From NCBI RefSeq assembly GCF_900104415.1, contig NZ_FMXR01000012.1, forward strand, positions 62,001 to 126,000: 64,000 nucleotides of DNA, given 5' to 3'. This document shows positions 37,575-47,121 of the stretch, one piece after another. This DNA is from Eubacterium oxidoreducens. Its GTDB lineage: Bacteria > Bacillota > Clostridia > Lachnospirales > Lachnospiraceae. The notes beneath the pieces are model-generated. The model ran no database searches and was not told where the DNA came from. It saw only the letters and a program-made list of their open reading frames with translations. The first letter of the stretch is position 1. Each line of letters begins with the position of its first letter. A program made the translations under genes and the position numbers.

Positions 37575-37730
37575 TTGCAGTTGACTAATTCAAGGAAAAT
37601 GTGTTAATTTGAACAAAACATAAGTACTGACAGGAAGGGGCGCACCCAACGTGAAAGGCTTAGATTTCAAGGGTTTCGATAGATTTATCGATTTTATTTT
37701 TTGCGCCGTTAGCGGGCGCTTTTTTTATTT
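37575..37730 (+). ncRNA. Candidate attenuator/riboswitch-like leader of the hydG-hydE-hydF operon
   Basis: The 489-base gap before hydG holds no gene but a terminator GCGCC (37703-37707)/GGCGC (37715-37719) with a seven-T run. Sixty bases upstream lies a second GGGGCGC (37637-37643) that could pair with the same GCGCC and so act as an antiterminator. Between them are a perfect TCGATA-GATT-TATCGA hairpin (37676-37691) and a purine-rich stretch. I do not recognise a known riboswitch class. Premature termination here would control the hydrogenase maturation genes. Confidence 0.5.
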
Positions 37731-37867
37731 AAATAAAGTTTGGTAGTAGAAAAAAGAAATCTTTTCGCATTGGTAATTATGTTTTGAGGCTTATTTTTGT
37801 TCATAAATTGTTAACAATTATAAAGAGTCTCTATAAGAATTATTTTAAATCAGAAAGGGGATATATT

Positions 37868-39286
37868 ATGTATAATCCACAGTCTTTAAAAGCAGAAGAG
37901 TTTATTAGCGAAGAAGAAGTATTAGAATCACTTAAATATGCAGATGAAAATAAGCAAAACGTAGAAGTGATTGATGCAATTTTGAAAAAGGCCAGAGAAG
38001 AAAAGGGGCTTTCACACCGTGATGCATCTGTCTTGCTTGCCTGTGAGATTCCGGAGAAAAATGAAGAAATTTTTGCATTGGCTAAGAAAATTAAGCAGGA
38101 TTATTACGGTAATCGAATTGTTTTGTTTGCGCCGTTATATTTATCAAATTATTGTATTAACGGATGTACGTACTGTCCGTACCATGGCAAGAATAAGACA
38201 ATACCGCGAATTAAACTGACACAAGAAGAGATTAAGAAGGAAGTCATTGCGCTTCAAGATATGGGGCATAAGCGTCTGGCAATTGAAGCCGGCGAAGATC
38301 CTGTGAACAATCCGCTGGAATATATTTTAGAATGCATCAAAACGATTTATTCTATTAAACATAAAAATGGTGCAATCCGACGCGTTAATGTCAATATTGC
38401 GGCAACGACGGTGGAAAATTACAGACGATTGGCTGAGGCCGGAATTGGTACATATATTTTGTTCCAGGAAACCTATCATAAAGAAACCTATGAGCAGCTT
38501 CATCCGACGGGACCAAAGAGCGATTACGCATATCATACTGAGGCGATGGACCGTGCGATGGAAGGCGGCATTGATGATGTGGGACTTGGTGTATTGTTTG
38601 GATTAGATAAATATAGATATGAATTTGCAGCGCTTTTGATGCATGCGGAGCATCTTGAAGCAGTTCATGGAGTCGGACCGCATACGATTTCCGTACCAAG
38701 AGTTTGTCCGGCGGATGATATTGATGTCAAAGATTTTAAGAATTCCATTGATGATGATACATTTGCCAAAATCGTAGCATGTATTAGAATTGCAGTTCCG
38801 TATACGGGAATGATTGTATCCACCAGAGAATCACAAAAGAGTAGAGAGCGTGTGCTACAGCTTGGTATCTCGCAGATTTCCGGCGGTTCTAGAACTTCTG
38901 TCGGCGGATATACAGAAGAAGTGCGTCCGGAAGATACGACGCAGTTTGATGTATCCGACAGAAGGTCGCTTGATGAAGTTATGAAATGGCTGATGGAAAT
39001 GGATTATGTTCCATCATTTTGTACGGCATGTTATCGCGAAGGTCGTACGGGAGACCGTTTTATGGAGCTGTGTAAAGCAAAGCAGATCCAAAACTGCTGT
39101 CTGCCAAATGCGCTTCTTACATTAAAAGAATATTTAACGGACTATGCTTCGCCGGAGACGAGAAAGGTCGGAGAGAAAATTATCGAAGATAATATGCCGG
39201 ATGTGAAGAGCGATAAGGTGCGTGAAATCTTGAGAGATGAGCTTGAAAAGATTGAAAATGGATCTGAGCGTGATTTTAGATTCTAG
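37868..39286 (+). CDS. hydG: [FeFe] hydrogenase maturase HydG (tyrosine lyase)
   Basis: 472 residues from ATG 37868 (AAAGGGG site; a start 28 codons upstream would run through the leader). Radical SAM cysteines CINGCTYCPYH; C-terminal dangler-cluster cysteines in SFCTACYREGRTGDRFMELC and NCCLPN. The enzyme splits tyrosine to make the CO and CN ligands of the H-cluster. First gene of the maturation operon. Confidence 0.95.
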   Translation: MYNPQSLKAEEFISEEEVLESLKYADENKQNVEVIDAILKKAREEKGLSHRDASVLLACEIPEKNEEIFALAKKIKQDYYGNRIVLFAPLYLSNYCINGCTYCPYHGKNKTIPRIKLTQEEIKKEVIALQDMGHKRLAIEAGEDPVNNPLEYILECIKTIYSIKHKNGAIRRVNVNIAATTVENYRRLAEAGIGTYILFQETYHKETYEQLHPTGPKSDYAYHTEAMDRAMEGGIDDVGLGVLFGLDKYRYEFAALLMHAEHLEAVHGVGPHTISVPRVCPADDIDVKDFKNSIDDDTFAKIVACIRIAVPYTGMIVSTRESQKSRERVLQLGISQISGGSRTSVGGYTEEVRPEDTTQFDVSDRRSLDEVMKWLMEMDYVPSFCTACYREGRTGDRFMELCKAKQIQNCCLPNALLTLKEYLTDYASPETRKVGEKIIEDNMPDVKSDKVREILRDELEKIENGSERDFRF

Positions 39287-39297
39287 GAGGTTGTTAG

Positions 39298-39552
39298 ATG
39301 GGAAACCGAGTTGCTTTGATAGGCATTATTGTGGATGGAGACAGCTGTGATGAGAGCATCCATAAGCTAAACGAGATTCTTCATGATGCCAGGGAATATA
39401 TCATCGGACGGATGGGGGTTCCGTATCGGGAGAAAGGAATTTCGATGATTAGTGTGGCACTTGATGCGCCAAATGATGTAATCAGCAGTGTGTCCGGAAA
39501 GATTGGAATGCTAAAGGGTGTTACCGCAAAAGCAATTTATTCGAATAAGTAG
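39298..39552 (+). CDS. TM1266-family hydrogenase-associated regulator
   Basis: 84 residues with AGGAGG. Ferredoxin-like ACT/NikR-C fold of the TM1266 family: NRVALIGIIVDG, the YIIGRMGVPYREKGISMISV core and a SGKIGMLKGVTAKA ending. It is regularly encoded between hydG and hydE. Proposed regulator of hydrogenase assembly; mechanism unproven. Confidence 0.88.
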   Translation: MGNRVALIGIIVDGDSCDESIHKLNEILHDAREYIIGRMGVPYREKGISMISVALDAPNDVISSVSGKIGMLKGVTAKAIYSNK

Positions 39553-39573
39553 GAATAGAAAGGCACAAGATAT

Positions 39574-40638
39574 ATGAATACGCCGGCAATTATGGAAAAG
39601 CTTAAGCGCGAACATAGACTGACAAAAGAAGAATGGATCTTTTTGTTTGATAACAGAACAAGACAAAGCGATGAAAAGTTGTTTCGGATGGCAGATGAAG
39701 TTCGCCGGGAGCATTTTGGAAATAAGGTTTATAAGCGCGGTTTGATCGAATTTACAAATTATTGCAGAAATGATTGTTATTATTGTGGAATCAGAAAGAG
39801 TAATCTTAAGGTAAGCCGCTATCGTTTGAGTGAAGAAGAAATCCTTTCTTGCTGCGAAGAAGGCTATCGGTTGGGATTTCGAACTTTCGTATTGCAAGGA
39901 GGCGAGGACGGCGCGTTTGCGAAGGAGGATATGATTCGGATTGTAAGTGCAATTCGAAGCAGATATCCGGATTGTGCGATTACGCTATCCATCGGAGAAT
40001 GGGACAAGGCTGCTTATCAGGAATTTTTCGATGCTGGAGCCGACCGCTATCTGCTTCGTCATGAGACGGCAAATAAAGAGCATTATGAGTCCTTGCACCC
40101 AAAACAGATGAACTATGAACGTCGCATAGAATGTCTGCAGGCATTAAAGGAAATCGGATATCAGGTAGGCTGTGGCTTTATGGTGGACAGCCCTAATCAG
40201 ACGAGTGAGACTTTGGCAGAGGATATGATGTTTATACAGGACTTTCGCCCTGCAATGGTTGGGATTGGACCGTTTGTTCCGCATCATGATACGCCGTTTA
40301 AGGATAAACAAAGCGGAACCGTAACGGATACTTTGTTTTGCATAGCTTTGCTTCGCCTTATACTGCCTTTTGGCCTGATTCCGGCAACAACAGCGCTTGG
40401 GACAATTTCGGAGACGGGCAGAGAACAGGGAATTCGTTGTGGCGCCAATGTTGTTATGCCGAACCTGTCACCGACCATCGTTCGAAAGAAATATGAATTG
40501 TATGATCATAAAATCTGTACCGGAGAAGAGGCGGCAGAGTGCGTTAATTGTCTTAATGCCCGTATGGAAGCTATAGGTTATGAGATTGTTGTGGATAGAG
40601 GAGACAGTCCACTTTGGCAAGGAGAGAAAAAAGCATGA
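39574..40638 (+). CDS. hydE: [FeFe] hydrogenase maturase HydE
   Basis: 354 residues. Radical SAM motif CRNDCYYCGIRKSN near residue 68; LQGGEDGAF and SETGREQGIRCGANVVMPNL are typical. It acts on the organometallic precursor on the way to the H-cluster dithiomethylamine bridge. Overlaps hydF by ATGA. Confidence 0.94.
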   Translation: MNTPAIMEKLKREHRLTKEEWIFLFDNRTRQSDEKLFRMADEVRREHFGNKVYKRGLIEFTNYCRNDCYYCGIRKSNLKVSRYRLSEEEILSCCEEGYRLGFRTFVLQGGEDGAFAKEDMIRIVSAIRSRYPDCAITLSIGEWDKAAYQEFFDAGADRYLLRHETANKEHYESLHPKQMNYERRIECLQALKEIGYQVGCGFMVDSPNQTSETLAEDMMFIQDFRPAMVGIGPFVPHHDTPFKDKQSGTVTDTLFCIALLRLILPFGLIPATTALGTISETGREQGIRCGANVVMPNLSPTIVRKKYELYDHKICTGEEAAECVNCLNARMEAIGYEIVVDRGDSPLWQGEKKA

Positions 40639-41840
40639 GTTTAAATCAGACACCGTCTTCAGAGCGGGTTCATATCAGTTTTTTTGGAAAGAGAAATGCA
40701 GGAAAGTCATCTTTGATAAATGCTGTAACCGGACAAGAATTGGCTGTGGTTTCGGATGTTGCAGGTACAACAACGGATCCGGTCAGAAAAGCGATGGAGC
40801 TTCTCCCGATAGGTCCGGTTCTTATGATTGATACACCGGGATTTGATGATGAAGGACTGATTGGAGAAAAGAGAGTTCAAAAGACGAAGCAAGTATTAAA
40901 TATGACGGACATTGCTCTTTTGGTAATGGATGCGACGCAGCCGGCAGATGAATCAGACAGACAGCTTGTGGAATTATTTACGGCGAAGTCGATTCCATTT
41001 CTTGTCGTTTATACAAAAAGCGATTTGATTCGCATCAAGCCAAAAGAAGAATTTGCTCAGGAAAAAGGTTTTTTGGGAAGTATCGTGGTTTGCGCCAATA
41101 CGGGAGAAAATATTTACGAATTAAAGGAATTAATCGGAAAGACGCTAAAAGAGTCGAAGCAAGACAAGCATCTGATTGCCGATTTGATTTCGCCGGGAGA
41201 TGTGATTGTTCTTGTGATTCCGATAGATGAGTCGGCACCAAAGGGACGAATTATCCTGCCGCAGCAGCAGGTGCTTCGGGATATCTTAGAGACCGGAGCT
41301 AAGGCTATGGTGGTGCGAGAGACAGAACTTGCAAGCGCGCTCAAAGAGCTAAAGGAGCCGCCGGCCTTGGTGATTACGGATTCGCAGGTATTTCATTATG
41401 TGAATCAGATTGTACCGGATAACATTATGCTGACTTCATTTTCAATCCTACTGGCCAGATATAAGGGATTTTTAGATTCTGCGCTTGAAGGCGTCCGTGC
41501 GCTTGATGATTTACAGGACGGGGATACCGTATTGATTTCGGAAGGGTGTACGCATCATCGCCAGTGTGAAGATATTGGAACCGTTAAAATTCCGAACTGG
41601 TTGAATGTCTATACCGGTAAGAAGATTCGGTTTAAGACAACCTCCGGAAGAGAATTTTGCGAAGATTTAAGTGAATATAAACTGGTGATTCATTGCGGTG
41701 GATGCATGCTCAATGAACGAGAGATGATATATCGCATGAAAACAGCGAATGATGAGGGCGTTCCATTTACCAATTATGGTATTTTGATCGCGCATGTAAA
41801 TGGCATTTTGAAAAGGGCCATACAGATATTTGAAAAATAA
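40635..41840 (+). CDS. hydF: [FeFe] hydrogenase maturation GTPase HydF
   Basis: 401 residues from ATG 40635 (GGAG site; overlaps hydE). GTPase domain: G1 GKRNAGKSSLINAV, G3 DTPGFDDEG, G4 YTKSDL. C-terminal cluster-binding region: CTHHRQCEDIGTVKIPNWL and HCGGCML (C-x-H ... C-x-x-C). HydF is the scaffold that delivers the H-cluster precursor to HydA. Last gene before a strong terminator. Confidence 0.95.
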   Translation: MSLNQTPSSERVHISFFGKRNAGKSSLINAVTGQELAVVSDVAGTTTDPVRKAMELLPIGPVLMIDTPGFDDEGLIGEKRVQKTKQVLNMTDIALLVMDATQPADESDRQLVELFTAKSIPFLVVYTKSDLIRIKPKEEFAQEKGFLGSIVVCANTGENIYELKELIGKTLKESKQDKHLIADLISPGDVIVLVIPIDESAPKGRIILPQQQVLRDILETGAKAMVVRETELASALKELKEPPALVITDSQVFHYVNQIVPDNIMLTSFSILLARYKGFLDSALEGVRALDDLQDGDTVLISEGCTHHRQCEDIGTVKIPNWLNVYTGKKIRFKTTSGREFCEDLSEYKLVIHCGGCMLNEREMIYRMKTANDEGVPFTNYGILIAHVNGILKRAIQIFEK

Positions 41841-41844
41841 AAAG

Positions 41845-41881
41845 CTCAGCCGAAGAAAAAATTCTTTGGCTGAGTTTTTTT
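41845..41881. terminator. Terminator between hydF and the convergent flavin operon
   Basis: CTCAGCCGAAGAA/TTCTTTGGCTGAG stem with one G-U pair and a seven-T run on the plus strand. The plus-strand A-run is short, so it serves mainly hydF; it also borders the convergent polyferredoxin gene. Confidence 0.85.
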
Positions 41882-42761
41882 ACATCATTTTGGTTAAGTA
41901 AAAACAGATGGCAAATAAGATTGCTCCCTTAACAATAATCCAGACGAATCCAATCTTACCGCCCGGCATGGTTTTTGCAGACGCATTCGATTTTGGGCAA
42001 GAATATGCACATTTACTACAATTAAAGCATTCGCCCATAGATTGTCTTTCTTCGGTCTGAGTATCTGCCAGTTGCAGGTCGGCAGGGCAGCCGCGTTCGC
42101 ATAGGTTGCAGCCTCTTACGCAGTCTTCTTTCTTGCGTGTTACCACAGAAAATGGAAGTACCGGAAGAAGTGAGAAGATTGCTCCAAGTGGACACAAGAA
42201 GCGGCAGAAGAAGCGAGGAACAAGTAACATTCCAATTGAAATTAAAATCAAAAAGATAATTGCAAGGCCGCTTCCCTTGGCAGGTGCCTGAAGAGCCTGT
42301 AATCTGGAAAACGGAGTCCAAGGACTGATTGTGCCAATCTGTGATGCTTTGTCAGACAGCAAACAGATGAGAACGACAACCAATAATACGGCATATTTTC
42401 CGTAACTGAAGATTTTGCCAAGTGTTGGGGAAAGCTTTGGAAGCGTTTTGGGTTTTCCCATTTTCTTTCGAAAAGCAGTTCGCACCCAACTGGCAATCTG
42501 ATAGAGGACATCGCCATAGGTTCCGAATACACATCCGTAGCCACAAAAATATCTTCCAAAAAATATTGTAAATAAGAGGATGGCTATGAGTGTGATGAGA
42601 AAGCCGTTCATCTCAAAAGGCTCTCTGGATATAATCGTTGTACAAAGATATTTTATTCCGCTAAAGGCAGTCGAAAAGATAGCCGGGAACAGAAAGAAAA
42701 AAACAGCCCGGATAATAATGCTGATTGCTAAGCGGATCTTTTTATTCTTTTTTATTTCCAT
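41880..42761 (-). CDS. NapH/NosR-like membrane polyferredoxin
   Basis: 293 residues, about five membrane helices. Cysteine motifs facing the membrane surface (YFCGYGCVFG and RFFCRFLCPLGAI, the two CxxxC-P/G pairs of the NapH fold) and two ferredoxin clusters (CVRGCNLCERGCP and CFNCSKCAYSCPK). The family passes electrons across or along the membrane. It is last in the two-component/ApbE/FMN operon, so it probably moves electrons between the cytoplasm or membrane pool and the extracytosolic flavins. Confidence 0.85.
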   Translation of the reverse strand: MEIKKNKKIRLAISIIIRAVFFFLFPAIFSTAFSGIKYLCTTIISREPFEMNGFLITLIAILLFTIFFGRYFCGYGCVFGTYGDVLYQIASWVRTAFRKKMGKPKTLPKLSPTLGKIFSYGKYAVLLVVVLICLLSDKASQIGTISPWTPFSRLQALQAPAKGSGLAIIFLILISIGMLLVPRFFCRFLCPLGAIFSLLPVLPFSVVTRKKEDCVRGCNLCERGCPADLQLADTQTEERQSMGECFNCSKCAYSCPKSNASAKTMPGGKIGFVWIIVKGAILFAICFYLTKMM

Positions 42762-42770
42762 GATGCCCTC

Positions 42771-43238
42771 CTACATTGCCTGCCCAAGCGCACTGATAAC
42801 GGCATTTTTAATTCCGTTTGAGGAATAGGTTGCGCCGCTGATGGTATCGACATCAGGAGATTGTGCATCAATAATATTGTCAATAATCTTTACTGCCATA
42901 TCAAGGTAGGCAGCATCTTCGCCGGAAGCAGAGTCGATGTTAATCGATTCAATTTTTCCGCCATTTATCACAACCGTAACATCAATGTTTCCGCCAAAGC
43001 CCTGCGCGCTTCCGGTGTAAGAACCGTCTTGGAATCCGGTAGAAGTTGTAGATGTGGCTCCGGTAGCTTCCTCATAGTTTTGAAGGGTCTCCTCATAGGA
43101 GGCTACGTCATTTTCAAGTTTGGCAATTTCGTCAGCCTGAATACGGTAGAGAGTGATAGCCTGATAGATACAAAGGATGGCCACAATCGCAATAAGAGCG
43201 ACCATGCTTTGGAAAAAGATTTTGTATTTGCTTTTCAT
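42771..43238 (-). CDS. FMN-binding domain protein, single domain
   Basis: 155 residues. N-terminal anchor helix (FFQSMVALIAIVAILCIYQAI), a short coiled coil (~35-55), then one FMN_bind domain (YTGSAQGFGGNIDVTVVIN to DTISGATYSSNGI). The Thr of SGAT is the expected site of covalent FMN attachment by ApbE. Small surface electron carrier, by family and context. Confidence 0.88.
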   Translation of the reverse strand: MKSKYKIFFQSMVALIAIVAILCIYQAITLYRIQADEIAKLENDVASYEETLQNYEEATGATSTTSTGFQDGSYTGSAQGFGGNIDVTVVINGGKIESINIDSASGEDAAYLDMAVKIIDNIIDAQSPDVDTISGATYSSNGIKNAVISALGQAM

Positions 43239-43268
43239 TTGATATTTCCTCGTTTTGTTCTATAGTTA

Positions 43269-44645
43269 TTAGTCTGGCATATTATTAAGTAGTGCATAGG
43301 AAGCTGTGACATTGACGACCTCTTGCTGATATTGTGAGAGTGCTTCGTTAGCAGCTTCAATAATACCCTCAGATGAGTAGGTGCAACCACTTACAATGTC
43401 AATATCCTCTGTGGTGCCGGACTTAACAATCTGGGTATAGACACCGGTATACGTGCCTTTTCCGTTAGCTGCCCATTTCATATATAGTTTATTGGTCGAA
43501 TTCGTTGTTGTAGAATAAGTACCAATTGCGACAATGAGACCATCGCGAATTGTGACCGGTATGGTCACATCATAAGGCGCAAAGTCACTACCGGAGTAAT
43601 CTTTGTTAATGGTCACGGTGATGTTGTATGTATAAGACGGTGAGCTATTTGTCTCATCGGTTTCTTCTGTGTTTTCTGTGGTGTTATCCGTGTTGGTGTC
43701 TGTGGTTGTAGACGAATCTGAGGTATTCGTGCTATCTGAACTTTGCGTCACAAGAGCCTTTTTCAAAGCTGATTTGACAGCTTCAATAATTCCGGAAGAA
43801 GAATAGGTTGCTCCGGAAATCACATCAACATCGGTTGATTGAGTGCTGATAATAGAAGCGATTACACCCTTTGCCTTTTCTAGATATTCCGGTGTTTCAT
43901 CCGGAGCATCTGTAATCTTGATGGCCGTAATCTTGTTGGACTTGATGGTAACTGAGACCGTAATCGTTCCGCCCCATCCCTCAGCACTACCTGAGAAAGT
44001 GCCATCCTTAAAAGTAGAATTGGCATCAAAATTATCGCTGGAAGAAGCCGGTTTTTTGTTGGAATTATTGTTGCTGGAATTTGCGTTCGTACTGCTATCC
44101 TCATCGGTGGTGGCACTGTCATCACCGGCAGCTTTCGCTAGCGCGTTACGGACCGCTTTGATGATTCCATTAGAGGAAAATGTAGCTCCGGAAACCGTAT
44201 CTACATTGGTTGTCTGTTCACTGATAATGTAATTTATGACCGCTTTTGCTCTTGCAAAGTAAGCCGGTGTTTCAGAAGAAGCACTTAGGACGTTGATGGA
44301 CTTGATAGTGTTGTCCTTGATAGTGACTTCCACTTTGATCAGTCCGCCCCATCCTTGAGCAGAACCGGTATAGGTTCCGTCTTTGTAGGTGGATGGTTCT
44401 TCAACATCGGCCAATTTGTCAGCATCCCCTTTGTTGGTATCTTCCTGAGGTAAAGATTCCTGCTCAGGAAGTGCAATCTCATCGGTAGAGGCAACTTCGG
44501 TAGCAGCCGATTCTTTAGCTTGTATAGTATAAGTCGGAGCAGTATAGGAAATAAGACTTGCGCCAACTGCAACGGCAACAACGCCTGCAGGAACTACATA
44601 TTTTAAAATAGATAATTTTTTTAAAAATTCGGTATTTTTTTTCAT
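43269..44645 (-). CDS. Membrane-anchored protein with three FMN-binding domains
   Basis: 458 residues. N-terminal anchor (LKYVVPAGVVAVAVGASLIS), then three FMN_bind domains joined by Ser/Thr/Asn-rich linkers: dom 1 about 90-170, dom 2 about 210-295, dom 3 about 345-440. Acceptor motifs read DTVSGATFSS, DVISGATYSS and DIVSGCTYSS. The third has Cys for Ala before the acceptor Thr and its front half differs. The protein may carry two or three covalent flavins outside the cell and act as a multi-flavin wire. Confidence 0.87.
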   Translation of the reverse strand: MKKNTEFLKKLSILKYVVPAGVVAVAVGASLISYTAPTYTIQAKESAATEVASTDEIALPEQESLPQEDTNKGDADKLADVEEPSTYKDGTYTGSAQGWGGLIKVEVTIKDNTIKSINVLSASSETPAYFARAKAVINYIISEQTTNVDTVSGATFSSNGIIKAVRNALAKAAGDDSATTDEDSSTNANSSNNNSNKKPASSSDNFDANSTFKDGTFSGSAEGWGGTITVSVTIKSNKITAIKITDAPDETPEYLEKAKGVIASIISTQSTDVDVISGATYSSSGIIEAVKSALKKALVTQSSDSTNTSDSSTTTDTNTDNTTENTEETDETNSSPSYTYNITVTINKDYSGSDFAPYDVTIPVTIRDGLIVAIGTYSTTTNSTNKLYMKWAANGKGTYTGVYTQIVKSGTTEDIDIVSGCTYSSEGIIEAANEALSQYQQEVVNVTASYALLNNMPD

Positions 44646-44657
44646 TTGGCGATTCCT

Positions 44658-45764
44658 TTATTTGCGTTTTAATATAGTTACATCGTAGTCAGAAGAAAAA
44701 TCATCCGCGATATCTTCTGATACATAGACTTGGTCATTTTCATCCATCAAAATGATAGAAAAATCATCCGCATGCTCTTGCCAGAACTTTGTTGCCGCCT
44801 CTAAATCCATGACAAATAATGGTGTGTCATAGCCATCGGCATCAGTTCCATCATCCGCAACAACGGTAACGGATTTTAAAGAACTGGTAGTAGGGCATCC
44901 GGTTGAAGGATCAAAGATATGACGATAAATTATGCCATCTTCTTCAAAATAACGCTCATAGCCACCGGCAGTAGTGACTGCTTTATCGGTCACTTCTAAG
45001 ACACCCATATAGTCAGTGGCACCATTGTAGACATCCGGATTTTGAATTGCGACCTTCCAGTCAGAACCATCCGGCTTGGCATTGAGCGTTTGGACATTGC
45101 CGCCGAGCGAGACAAGACCGCTTGTTATGCCGTATTTTTCAAAGATACCCATAACCTGTTGAGAAGCATATCCCTTGGCAATTGTCCCCAGGTCAATCAT
45201 CATACCTTCTTTATCAAAGGTTACGGTGTTATCTTCTATATGAAGCATGTCGGAGCCAATCAGTTCTAACAAGGATGAAATGGTAGCTTGATCGGGTACT
45301 TTATAGTCCTGTGTGGTAAATCCCCACTCATAGACAAGTGGATAGACCGTAATGTCATATGCGCCAGAGGTCTGTTCATAATATTCTAACGATTTTTCAA
45401 TCAAATAAGCTGTTTCATCGGATACGCTGCCTCCACCATTGGCGTTAATTTGAGCAACTTCGCTGCTTGCGATATTGGTGGAAAAGAGATCTTCTAGACG
45501 ATTGATTTCCGTGGCAGATGCAATCAGTGCATCAGAACAAGTCTCTTGATCACCGTAGGCAGTTAATGTCATATAGGTATCCATCGCAAACAGTTCAAGA
45601 GAATAAGAATCGTTTCCGTTATCTACAACCTCATAGGTTTCGTTATCGGAAGCGCTTGTATCGCCTTCTGTTGAGGAAGGATCCGAAGAGGCTTTGGAAC
45701 AGCCGCATAGTGCAGTCAATCCCAAAATCCCGATAAAAAACAGAGCAATCATTCTTTTTTTCAT
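44658..45764 (-). CDS. apbE: FAD:protein FMN transferase (ApbE), lipoprotein
   Basis: 368 residues. Signal peptide with lipobox LCG-C near residue 22, so it is a surface lipoprotein. ApbE fold: ELFAMDTYMTLTAYGD, INANGGGSVSDET, MIDLGTIAKGYAS, GLVSLGGNVQTL, HIFDPSTGCPT and the metal/substrate Asp-Thr region DADGYDTPLFVM. It moves FMN from FAD onto Thr of the FMN-binding proteins encoded immediately downstream. The usual DALST box reads DGYDT here, keeping the key Asp and Thr. Confidence 0.92.
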   Translation of the reverse strand: MKKRMIALFFIGILGLTALCGCSKASSDPSSTEGDTSASDNETYEVVDNGNDSYSLELFAMDTYMTLTAYGDQETCSDALIASATEINRLEDLFSTNIASSEVAQINANGGGSVSDETAYLIEKSLEYYEQTSGAYDITVYPLVYEWGFTTQDYKVPDQATISSLLELIGSDMLHIEDNTVTFDKEGMMIDLGTIAKGYASQQVMGIFEKYGITSGLVSLGGNVQTLNAKPDGSDWKVAIQNPDVYNGATDYMGVLEVTDKAVTTAGGYERYFEEDGIIYRHIFDPSTGCPTTSSLKSVTVVADDGTDADGYDTPLFVMDLEAATKFWQEHADDFSIILMDENDQVYVSEDIADDFSSDYDVTILKRK

Positions 45765-45879
45765 AATAATTCACCTTTTGTTTCAAATGTCTAATAAAGT
45801 TATATCGAAACTAACTTAAAATCATACATATGGTAAAGGAATTTGCGAGAAAATGCAATAGCAAAAATAAAAAGAGTTG

Positions 45880-47121
45880 CTAGATGCTGTTTTTGTCACA
45901 ATAGTGTCTTTTTTTAGTGGCGTTTTTGTGTATTGTAAATGTGAAGCAAGTTCCTTTGCCGGGTTCGCTCTTAACTTTAATGGATTCGCCCAGACGGTGA
46001 ACAATTTCTTGTGCCATTGAAAGGCCGAGGCCGCTTCCGGAGAGATTGCTGCTGTCATCTACTTTGTAGAAACGCTCAAAGATATGAGGCAAATGTTCCG
46101 CAGCTATGCCACAGCCGGTATCGCAGATATGAATGTCGACATAATCGGAATGAGGCGTGCTATCAATAGACAAGGTATCACCGGGTTGCATAAATTTCAT
46201 AGAGTTATCCATAAGAATCGTGAGGAGTTTATGGATCATGGAGATATCCGTGTATAATGCAGGTAATTGGTGAATGGAAGGATTTAAAACAAAATGAATA
46301 TCCAGATTTTCACACCATTCCTGATAGCGTGAAAGAATTGGATTAAAGATGTCGTCCCCGAAGGCTGTGACCTTGTTTATTTCCTGATACGGGTCTTGCA
46401 GTTTGGATAATTCAATGATGTCTTTTACAGTATGATCAAGTCGTTTTGACTCACGTAGGATAATCCCATAATATTTAGAACGTGTTTTTTCATCAAGTGA
46501 GTCAATCTCGGATAAAGTGTCTGCGATAGCTGAGATGGAGGAGATTGGGCTTTTAAGTTCGTGAGATACATTTGCAAGATATTGCTGATGAATCAAACGA
46601 ACACGGTCGTTGTAGCGTGCAATGAGAAACAGACTTAAGCATACAAGAAGATATGCAGGTGTATATATGAAAAAGTATGCCATATATACAGAATTTAAAT
46701 AAGTCAGATAATGCCCAAGGATGATCATGGAAGGTTTGTCCTTATCATCGCTGATGCTTTGACCGGCTAAGGATAGAAATTGTCCGGTTTTCATATCGAA
46801 GATTACAACGTAGAAGGAATCCTTATTTTGGTTGCGCAATACAATATTTTCAATTGTGGAATTGATGTTAAGATGGTGGCTCGGGCCGGCGAGAAAAGTA
46901 AGTTCACCGGATTTAAGCAGCAAAGTTGTGAGATTCATATTGCGAATATCAACGGGCTGATAGCCGGAAGCGACATATTCACTTGCGTATTGCGCGGCTT
47001 CTTCACGCAGTCCGTGCTGAGAATAACGCTGAAAGAGCAATAGGATAAATGCTCCGACAAGGAATAATGCAATATAGATTATGATGCTGTATACGAAATA
47101 TCTCTTCTTGATAGAAAACAT
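45880..47121 (-). CDS. Two-component sensor histidine kinase
   Basis: 413 residues. Two membrane helices (about 10-31 and 145-165) with a short extracytosolic sensor, then HisKA (VSHELKSPISSISA, phospho-His) and HATPase (LLTILMDNSMKF N-box, HICDTGCGIAAEH G1, SGSGLGLSMAQEI G2). Its start overlaps the response regulator stop (TAATG). Only 115 bases separate it from apbE on the same strand, so it may control the flavin operon. Confidence 0.92.
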   Translation of the reverse strand: MFSIKKRYFVYSIIIYIALFLVGAFILLLFQRYSQHGLREEAAQYASEYVASGYQPVDIRNMNLTTLLLKSGELTFLAGPSHHLNINSTIENIVLRNQNKDSFYVVIFDMKTGQFLSLAGQSISDDKDKPSMIILGHYLTYLNSVYMAYFFIYTPAYLLVCLSLFLIARYNDRVRLIHQQYLANVSHELKSPISSISAIADTLSEIDSLDEKTRSKYYGIILRESKRLDHTVKDIIELSKLQDPYQEINKVTAFGDDIFNPILSRYQEWCENLDIHFVLNPSIHQLPALYTDISMIHKLLTILMDNSMKFMQPGDTLSIDSTPHSDYVDIHICDTGCGIAAEHLPHIFERFYKVDDSSNLSGSGLGLSMAQEIVHRLGESIKVKSEPGKGTCFTFTIHKNATKKRHYCDKNSI

